A stretch of DNA of 64,000 bases, from positions 62,001 through 126,000 of the forward strand of contig CAJAQB010000014.1 of NCBI GenBank assembly GCA_903943975.1, given 5' to 3'. This document shows positions 57,775 to 64,000 of the stretch, piece by piece (position 1 is the first letter of the stretch; each line of letters begins with the position of its first letter). The position numbers and the translations under genes were made by a program. The stretch comes from Synechococcus lacustris (lineage in GTDB: Bacteria; Cyanobacteriota; Cyanobacteriia; PCC-6307; Cyanobiaceae). Below the pieces are notes generated by a model, which saw only the letters and a program-made list of their open reading frames with translations, did no database searches and had not been told where the DNA came from.

Positions 57775-59010
57775 ATGTGCCAAAGCTGTTATCTGATCAC
57801 CGGCAATGCCGCTGACCTGGAGCAGGCCCATGGCAGTTCCCTAGGCAGCAGCTCCTCAAGCAGCGGTGCCCAGGCAGTGGGCGCAGCAGGGGCAACAAGC
57901 CTCACAGTGGCCAGCATTCCCACCAATGTGTTGATTTCTGCGGAGCTTTCCAACTTCGCAAAAAAGGTGGTGGCGAAGGATAAAGTTCTTGATATTTACT
58001 TGCATAGCAGTGGCGCCTCAGTAACTGTGGGTGGCGGCAGTTTTGGCTCTCAGCAGATCAACCCGCTCCCGATCGCCCAAGACCTGCAGCAATTCATCCA
58101 AGACACCTTGGTTAGACTGGATCCACTGATTGATCTGGATTTCAGATTCACCACCAGCAAAGATACGGCTGACCTTGATTTCTTTGTAGATAGCACAATT
58201 TCCCTTGGGGGTTCAGGTACCACCCTGGGTATCACCCTGAGTAATAGTTCAGCCACCAGAAGCTGGTGGGAGATTGCCCTGAATGGCCCGGCCCTCCAGA
58301 ACCAGCCCGATTACCTGAGCTATGCCACGATCCACGAATTAGGCCATGCCTTGGGCTTGGAGCATCCCTTTGATAACAGTGATGGCGATTACTACGGCAG
58401 CACTAACTCCTCCGCCAGTGCCTATCCAGAAGACACGGTGATGGCCTATCGCTCCCCCCAGGGCAGCAGCTGGCCCAGTTGGTACAGCACTAATGACCTA
58501 AACGCCTTGGTAAGTATCTGGGGGGCGGAAGCCACCCCTAGCCCCGTGGCTAGCACTGGGGCTACGGCAGTAACCAGTTCACCTGTTTATCGATTTTATA
58601 ATTCTCAAAATGGCGAACACTTTCTTACGGCTAGCGCCGGAGAGAAGGATGTGTTGCTTGGCCAGTTTGCCTCTGTCTTTACCTATGAGGGGGTGGCTTT
58701 TAATGCCCCTTCCCAAGGCAATCAACCCCTCAATCGTTTCTGTCGCCCAGGCACCAGCCAGCACCTACTTACAGCCAGCAATAGCGAACGAGACGCGTTG
58801 ATTGCTAATCCGAATTCGGGTTACAGCTATGAAGGATCCGTCTGCAATGTGTACTCGGCGGCGGCGGCGCCCTTGGGGTCAACGGCGGTGTTTGGTTTCC
58901 TTGATCCCAGCAGCGGCCAGTATTTTTATACGGCCAGCGCGGCGGAACGGGCGGCGGTGAGCAGTGGTGTGCCCAGCTGGAAGGATCAGGGGGTCGTTTT
59001 CTACGTGTGA
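57775..59010 (+). CDS. Metzincin-like metalloprotease with C-terminal DUF5648-type repeats
   Basis: ATIHELGHALGLEHPFD zinc motif, DTVMAYRS Met-turn; three copies of a [VNF]..[FY]..xxGxxFxTASxxE pattern. Confidence 0.8.
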   Translation: MCQSCYLITGNAADLEQAHGSSLGSSSSSSGAQAVGAAGATSLTVASIPTNVLISAELSNFAKKVVAKDKVLDIYLHSSGASVTVGGGSFGSQQINPLPIAQDLQQFIQDTLVRLDPLIDLDFRFTTSKDTADLDFFVDSTISLGGSGTTLGITLSNSSATRSWWEIALNGPALQNQPDYLSYATIHELGHALGLEHPFDNSDGDYYGSTNSSASAYPEDTVMAYRSPQGSSWPSWYSTNDLNALVSIWGAEATPSPVASTGATAVTSSPVYRFYNSQNGEHFLTASAGEKDVLLGQFASVFTYEGVAFNAPSQGNQPLNRFCRPGTSQHLLTASNSERDALIANPNSGYSYEGSVCNVYSAAAAPLGSTAVFGFLDPSSGQYFYTASAAERAAVSSGVPSWKDQGVVFYV

Positions 59011-59039
59011 AACAATCCCCCCAGTGAGACGCGGCAGCC

Positions 59040-59927
59040 GTGGCACGTAAGGGGATCATCCTGGCCGGCGGCAGCGGCACCCGGCTGGCTCCGATGACCA
59101 CGGCGGTCAGCAAGCAGCTGATGCCGGTGTACGACAAGCCGATGATTTATTACCCGCTCAGCACCTTGATGCTGGCGGGCATCCGGGAGGTGTTGGTGAT
59201 CAGCACCCCGGTGGATCTGCCCGCCTTTGGGCGCCTGTTGGGGGATGGCAGCGCCTGGGGCATGGAGATCCGCTATGCGGAACAACCCAGCCCTGATGGC
59301 CTAGCCCAGGCGTTTTTGATCGGCGCTGATTTCCTGGCCGGCGCCCCGGCGGCCCTGGTGCTGGGCGACAACCTCTTCCATGGCCACGACCTCTGCGTAC
59401 CCCTGCAGGCCGCCTTTAAGCCGGGCCCAGGCGCCACGGTGTTTGCCTATCCGGTGCGGGATCCGGAGCGCTATGGGGTGGTGGAATTTGCCGACGACGG
59501 TCGGGTGCTGAGCCTGGAGGAGAAACCGTTGAAACCGAAGAGTCGTTTTGCCGTTACCGGCCTTTATTTCTATGACGCCAGCGTGGTGGACCGGGCCCGC
59601 CAGGTGCGGCCCTCCCCCCGGGGGGAACTGGAGATCACCGACCTGAACCGCTCTTACCTGGAGGAGGGCCTGCTGCGGGTGGAGCTGATGGGAAGGGGCA
59701 TGGCCTGGCTGGATACGGGCACCCCGGATTCGCTCCATGAGGCGGCCGCCTACATCCGCACCCTTGAACATCGCCAGGGCATGAAGGTGGGCTGTCCGGA
59801 GGAGGTGGCCTATCGGATGGGCTGGATTGCTGGCGAGCAGCTGGAACGCCTGGCCCAGCCGCTGCGCAAGAGCGGTTACGGCAACTATCTGTTGGAGTTA
59901 TTGGTGGATCGCGAGGTGGCGCTATGA
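59040..59927 (+). CDS. rfbA: Glucose-1-phosphate thymidylyltransferase
   Basis: [49 protein letters not shown] start. Confidence 0.98.
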   Translation: MARKGIILAGGSGTRLAPMTTAVSKQLMPVYDKPMIYYPLSTLMLAGIREVLVISTPVDLPAFGRLLGDGSAWGMEIRYAEQPSPDGLAQAFLIGADFLAGAPAALVLGDNLFHGHDLCVPLQAAFKPGPGATVFAYPVRDPERYGVVEFADDGRVLSLEEKPLKPKSRFAVTGLYFYDASVVDRARQVRPSPRGELEITDLNRSYLEEGLLRVELMGRGMAWLDTGTPDSLHEAAAYIRTLEHRQGMKVGCPEEVAYRMGWIAGEQLERLAQPLRKSGYGNYLLELLVDREVAL

Positions 59928-60505
59928 AGCTGGAAAAGTTTGCGGTGGAAGGCCCCTTGCTGCTCACCCCGCGGGTGTTTGGCGATGACCGCGGTTTTTT
60001 CCAAGAAAGCTGGAATGCCAAGGCTTTTGCTGAGGCCCTAGCGGAGGCTGCCCCTGGGGCACCAGCTGGTTTTCAGCAGGCCCCAGTTTTTGTGCAAGAC
60101 AACCATTCCCGCTCCAGCCGTGGGGTGCTGCGGGGGCTGCATATGCAGGTGGCGCCCCACCCCCAGGCGAAGTTGGTGCGCTGTGTGGTGGGTGAGATTT
60201 TCGATGTGGCGGTGGACTTGCGGCCCGGTTCGGCCAGCTATGGCGAATGGGTGGGGGCACGGCTCAGTGCCGAGAACCACCACCAGCTCTGGATACCGGA
60301 GGGGTTTGCCCATGGGTTCCTCACCCTGAGTGCGGTGGCGGATGTGCTTTACAAAACCAATGACTACTGGAGCAAGGAGAGCGAACGCTCCTTGCGCTGG
60401 GATGATCCCGATCTGGCGATTGCCTGGCCCCTGGAGGAGCTGGGCGGCCTGGCCCCGTTGTTGTCGGAGAAGGATGCGGTTGCTCCGCTTTTGGCTGCCG
60501 CCTAG
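59924..60505 (+). CDS. rfbC: dTDP-4-dehydrorhamnose 3,5-epimerase
   Basis: [33 protein letters not shown]. Confidence 0.97.
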   Translation: MKLEKFAVEGPLLLTPRVFGDDRGFFQESWNAKAFAEALAEAAPGAPAGFQQAPVFVQDNHSRSSRGVLRGLHMQVAPHPQAKLVRCVVGEIFDVAVDLRPGSASYGEWVGARLSAENHHQLWIPEGFAHGFLTLSAVADVLYKTNDYWSKESERSLRWDDPDLAIAWPLEELGGLAPLLSEKDAVAPLLAAA

Positions 60506-60567
60506 GTTCCTGCTGTCGCCAAGCTGCTGGCTGCGGTGATGGTGCGGGCCAGTGTCAGGATCGCCCT

Positions 60568-61461
60568 GTGTTGCCCCCTGAGATCAGCATGCGTGTGTTG
60601 CTTACCGGTGCCGGCGGCCAGTTGGGTTATGCGCTGCAGGCCAGTTGTCCGCAGGGGGTGGAACTGATTGCCACGGACCTGGCCCAGCTTGATCTCAGTG
60701 ATCCAGCTGCCTGTCGCCGGATAGTGCACGAGCTGCGGCCCGATTGGTTGCTGAATGGCGGCGCCTACACGGCGGTGGACCAGGCCGAACAGCAGCCGGA
60801 GCTGGCCGAGGCGGTGAATGCCGGCGCCCCCCGCGCCTTTGCCGAGGCCCTGGCGGATTTAGGCAGCGGTCGGCTGCTGCAGATCAGCACGGATTTCGTT
60901 TTCAGTGGCCAGCAGGGCCACCCCTACGGCCCCCAGGACCCGGTGGCCCCCCTAGGGGTGTATGGGGCAACTAAAGCCCGGGGCGAGGCGGCGGTGCTGG
61001 AGCTCCTCGGGCCGGAACGGGCCTGCGTGCTGCGCACCAGTTGGCTCTATGGGCCGGTGGGTAAGAACTTCTGCCTCACGATGTTGCGCTTGCACCGGGA
61101 GCGGCCGGAGCTGGGGGTGGTGGCCGACCAGGTGGGCTGCCCCACCCACACCGCCGGCCTGGCGGCAGCCTGCTGGGCGGTGATTGCTAAGGGGGTGGGC
61201 GGCTTGCAGCAGTGGAGTGATGCCGGCGCCGCCAGCTGGTACGACTTCGCGGTGGCAATCGGCGAGGAGGCCCAGGCCCTGGGGCTGCTGGAACGCCAGG
61301 CCCAGGTGAAACCGCTGACCACGGCGGAATACCCCACCCCGGCCCAGCGGCCCGCCTATTCCTTGATGGATTGCCGCGCCAGCCGCGAGGCCCTGGGACT
61401 CGCTCCGCTGCATTGGCGCCAGGGGCTGCGGCAGGTGCTTGCTGCCATCGCTAGCCAGTGA
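60568..61461 (+). CDS. rfbD: dTDP-4-dehydrorhamnose reductase
   Basis: RVLLTGAGGQLGYALQ, STDFVFSGQQGHPYGPQDPVAPLGVYGATKARGE. Confidence 0.96.
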   Translation: MLPPEISMRVLLTGAGGQLGYALQASCPQGVELIATDLAQLDLSDPAACRRIVHELRPDWLLNGGAYTAVDQAEQQPELAEAVNAGAPRAFAEALADLGSGRLLQISTDFVFSGQQGHPYGPQDPVAPLGVYGATKARGEAAVLELLGPERACVLRTSWLYGPVGKNFCLTMLRLHRERPELGVVADQVGCPTHTAGLAAACWAVIAKGVGGLQQWSDAGAASWYDFAVAIGEEAQALGLLERQAQVKPLTTAEYPTPAQRPAYSLMDCRASREALGLAPLHWRQGLRQVLAAIASQ

Positions 61462-61475
61462 ATTTGCTTGCGCCC

Positions 61476-61531
61476 GTTTCTAGTTTCCGGTTTCCAGTTT
61501 CCAGTTTCTAGTTTCCATTTTCCATTTTCCA
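61476..61531. repeat. Heptanucleotide tandem array, 8 units (GTTTCCA-type)
   Basis: GTTTCTA GTTTCCG GTTTCCA GTTTCCA GTTTCTA GTTTCCA TTTTCCA TTTTCCA. Confidence 0.95.
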
Positions 61532-61569
61532 GTTACCTGGTGTGTTCGGCGACGATTAGGTAGGCGGGC

Positions 61570-61592
61570 GCCTACGTAGTTGACACCGGGCA
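61570..61592 (+). repeat. 23-bp dispersed repeat, copy 2
   Basis: GCCTACGTAGTTGACACCGGGCA. Confidence 0.85.
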
Positions 61593-61632
61593 CCTGGTGT
61601 CCATTCCGGGTAGCTAGGTGCTTGTTGCCAAG

Positions 61633-61680
61633 GGCGATTTCGGATTCCGTACGGCCCGTACAGAACTCAAAATCACCGCC
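61633..61680. repeat. GTACGGnCCGTAC palindromic element, copy D
   Basis: GGCGATTTCGGATTCCGTACGGCCCGTACAGAACTCAAAATCACCGCC. Confidence 0.75.
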
Positions 61681-61823
61681 GAGTACAACCCACGCCCTCA
61701 GGTTGGATCATTTCCTTGCTTGCCGGCGCTTGCCGGCGTTTGCCGGCGCTTGATGGTGGAGCTGGATTGGTAGTACTGGCTTGCCGGCTCAGTTTTTGGC
61801 TCTGGTAAAGGGTTCTCGCTATG

Positions 61824-61950
61824 GGTTTTGGCAATGGGCTCTGGCGATGAGCAATGGGCTCTGGCTAACGGCTCTGGCGATGAGCTATGGGTTTTGGCAA
61901 TGGGCTCTGGCTAACGGCTCTGGCGATGAGCTATGGGTTTTGGCTAGGGG
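61824..61950. repeat. ~46-bp tandem repeat (GCTCTGGCGATGAGCTATGGGTTTTGGCAATGGGCTCTGGCTAACG)
   Basis: GCTCTGGCGATGAGC recurs at 61871 and 61917; a partial copy precedes. Confidence 0.85.
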
Positions 61951-62003
61951 TTATTGCTGCGGTGCCCTTCGCATCCTGTTGAGGCGAATAATGCCTGGGC
62001 TGA

Positions 62004-62047
62004 TTGGCTGATCGATCGCCAAAGCGTTTTACCGAAAGGGGATCGAT
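62004..62047 (-). repeat. 44-bp dispersed repeat, copy 2
   Basis: Reverse complement ATCGATCCCCTTTCGGTAAAACGCTTTGGCGATCGATCAGCCAA aligns ungapped to 56361-56404. Confidence 0.85.
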
Positions 62048-62109
62048 CGACTTGAGGGGGCCTAAAGAAAGTCCGCCACGCAGCAAGCCAGCTTCGATTG
62101 AGCTCCCAG

Positions 62110-62178
62110 CCACCACCGCCACCACCACCACCACCACCGCCGCCGCCACCACCACCACCGCCACCACCACCACCGCCG
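62110..62178. repeat. (CCA/CCG)n trinucleotide tract upstream of rfbB
   Basis: About 23 CAC/CGC triplets, flanked by GCTCCC...GGGAGC. Confidence 0.95.
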
Positions 62179-62244
62179 GGAGCACAGCCGAACCCCTGCC
62201 CCGCCGGGAGCCCTGCCACAATCGCCCCCAGCTGAAGCGCTCCG

Positions 62245-63351
62245 ATGGCCCCCTTGCTGCCTGCTGCCACCCGTCGGGTGTTGGTGACCGGGGGTGCCGG
62301 TTTCATTGGCGGGGCGGTGGTGCGCAAGTTGCTGCGCGATAGCGACGCCCAGGTGTTCAACCTCGACAAGCTTGGCTACGCCAGTGATCTCAGCGGCATC
62401 GAGGCCAGCCTCAAACAGCTGGGCAGCGCCGCAGAAACCGCCGGGGGACCGCGTCACACCCTGCTCCAAGTGGATCTAGTAGATGGCAACGCCACGGCGG
62501 AGGCGGTGCGGCGGGCGGATCCGGATCTGGTGTTGCACCTGGCGGCGGAGAGCCATGTGGACCGTTCGATTGATGGGCCGGGGGCCTTTATTGATAGCAA
62601 TGTGACGGGCACCTTCCAGTTGCTGCAGGCGGTGCGCGCCCACCACGAACAACTGTCGGAGGAACGGCGGGCCCAATTTCGTTTCCATCACATCAGCACC
62701 GATGAGGTGTTTGGTTCCTTGGGGGAAAGCGGTCGCTTTTCGGAAACCACCCCCTATGACCCGCGCAGTCCCTATTCGGCCAGCAAGGCGGCCAGTGATC
62801 ACCTGGTGAGCGCCTGGCACCACACCTATGGCCTGCCGGTGGTGCTCACCAACTGCAGCAATAACTACGGCCCCTGGCAGTTTCCCGAAAAGCTGATCCC
62901 GGTGGTGCTGCTGAAGGCGGTGGCGGGCGAGCCGATTCCGCTCTATGGCGATGGCGCCAACGTGCGCGATTGGCTCTATGTGGACGACCACGTTGATGCC
63001 CTGCTGCTGGCCGCTACCCGGGGCGCCATCGGCCGCAGCTACTGCGTGGGCGGCCATGGGGAACGCAGCAATAAGCAGGTGGTGGAGGCGATCTGCAGCC
63101 TGCTGGATCAACTGCGCCCGGAGGGCGCCCCCCACGCCCGGCTGATTACGCCAGTGAAGGACCGTCCCGGCCACGACCGCCGCTATGCCATCGACCCGAC
63201 CCGCATCACCAACGAACTGGGCTGGCAACCGGCCCATGGCTTCTCCGCTGGCCTAGGGGCCACCGTGCGTTGGTATCTCAGCAACCTCGACTGGTGTGAG
63301 GCGGTGCGCCAACGGGCCGGCTATGACGGCGGGCGGATTGGCACCACTTGA
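62245..63351 (+). CDS. rfbB: dTDP-glucose 4,6-dehydratase
   Basis: RVLVTGGAGFIGGAVVRKLL, HLAAESHVDRSIDGPGAF, STDEVFGSLGE, YSASKAASDHL. Confidence 0.97.
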   Translation: MAPLLPAATRRVLVTGGAGFIGGAVVRKLLRDSDAQVFNLDKLGYASDLSGIEASLKQLGSAAETAGGPRHTLLQVDLVDGNATAEAVRRADPDLVLHLAAESHVDRSIDGPGAFIDSNVTGTFQLLQAVRAHHEQLSEERRAQFRFHHISTDEVFGSLGESGRFSETTPYDPRSPYSASKAASDHLVSAWHHTYGLPVVLTNCSNNYGPWQFPEKLIPVVLLKAVAGEPIPLYGDGANVRDWLYVDDHVDALLLAATRGAIGRSYCVGGHGERSNKQVVEAICSLLDQLRPEGAPHARLITPVKDRPGHDRRYAIDPTRITNELGWQPAHGFSAGLGATVRWYLSNLDWCEAVRQRAGYDGGRIGTT

Positions 63352-63357
63352 GCAGAC

Positions 63358-63678
63358 CTACTTGAGCAGACCTGCCTTGCGCAGCTGGGCATCAAAGCCG
63401 GGGGTGTGGTTGGGGTCGGGGAAGCCAATGCGCTTCTTTTCGCTCCGAAGGAACGCCTGGGCCTCAGCCACCGTGAGCTTTTTGTCTTTCACTGCCTTGA
63501 GCAGTTCCTGGTCTCGCATTTTCAGGAAACCAGGCTCATCGCTGGTTTTGGTGAAGCTGAGGCCCTTGTAGCTAACGGTGTTGGGACCGACTACAGGGTT
63601 CAGTTCCGAGGGATTGGGGGAGCAGGCGCTGAGGGTGACGGCCAAGGCGATCACCATTATCCGGAGGGCTCTTGTCAT
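63358..63678 (-). CDS. Small lipoprotein
   Basis: MTRALRIMVIALAVTLSACSPN lipobox. Confidence 0.7.
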   Translation of the reverse strand: MTRALRIMVIALAVTLSACSPNPSELNPVVGPNTVSYKGLSFTKTSDEPGFLKMRDQELLKAVKDKKLTVAEAQAFLRSEKKRIGFPDPNHTPGFDAQLRKAGLLK

Positions 63679-63778
63679 GGGAGACAGGGCTGTTCGCGGT
63701 CAATTTAGGGCGCCTCTGGCAAGATATCGAGGCTTTCGGGGCGCTGGAGCTCTGCTCGCGCCGGGGCGTCAGTTAGGA

Positions 63779-64000
63779 ATGTTGTGTGGGAAGGGTGCAA
63801 CGGTGGGTGCCAGCAGAGAACCCTGGGGTTTCAGCTTGATCGTTAATGGCCACCGGGAGGGGCCCCTGCTGGCGGCGGCGCTGGCCAGCGTGGAGGAAGC
63901 GGCTTCGCCGCTGGTGGCGCGGGGAATACCGGTGGAACTGATCCTTTGCCTGGATCGTCCCGACCACTACACCCTGGCGGTGGCCAAAATCCTGCGGCAA
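63779..64000 (+). CDS. Glycosyltransferase-like protein, N-terminal part (runs off window)
   Basis: WGFSLIVNGHREGPLLAAALASVEEAA...VELILCLDRPDHYT resembles the GT-A N-terminus. Confidence 0.55.
   Translation, partial: MLCGKGATVGASREPWGFSLIVNGHREGPLLAAALASVEEAASPLVARGIPVELILCLDRPDHYTLAVAKILRQ

Noticed and set aside
61781-62011. 76-aa ORF (YGFWQWALAMSNGLWLTALAMSYGFWQWALA)
   Set aside because: Translation of the ~46-bp tandem repeat; no independent coding support

Overview
This 64 kb window is high-GC, densely packed chromosomal DNA from a unicellular cyanobacterium of the Synechococcus/Cyanobium type. The lineage call rests on psbZ, a psb34-like gene, ycf37, ycf23, sqdB/sqdX and a cyanobacterial-type LexA box. 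Most of it is housekeeping: umuDC, an alanine/serine-glyoxylate-type aminotransferase, cbiD, guaA, a PBP2 gene, sqdX-sqdB, thiG, rpmI-rplT, dnaX, clpX-clpP-tig, asd-dapA-rnj, tilS, uvrB, lysC, holA, a CbiC/CobH gene, mutS, ribH and rfbA-C-D-B. There are five toxin-antitoxin-like loci, one tRNA-Gly(CCC), and a frameshifted integrase remnant beside that tRNA. No CRISPR array or intact mobile element was found. The most interesting signals lie outside the annotated genes: (1) a 55-aa single-TM ORF, absent from the ORF track, directly behind a perfect cyanobacterial LexA box; (2) a dispersed ~45 bp palindromic element (GGCG..TTCTGTACGGnCYGTACRGAA..CGCC) in three intergenic copies plus one shorter copy read in frame within dnaX; (3) several unrelated arrays of strictly 7-bp-phased repeats (29, 20, 8 and 7 units), one of them telomere-like; (4) a 44-bp dispersed repeat whose two copies differ in a way that preserves an encoded peptide; (5) a Phd-antitoxin/PIN fusion with degraded PIN catalytic motifs; (6) a (CCA/CCG)n tract just upstream of rfbB. 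All calls are from reading the sequence and translations; no database search was run.
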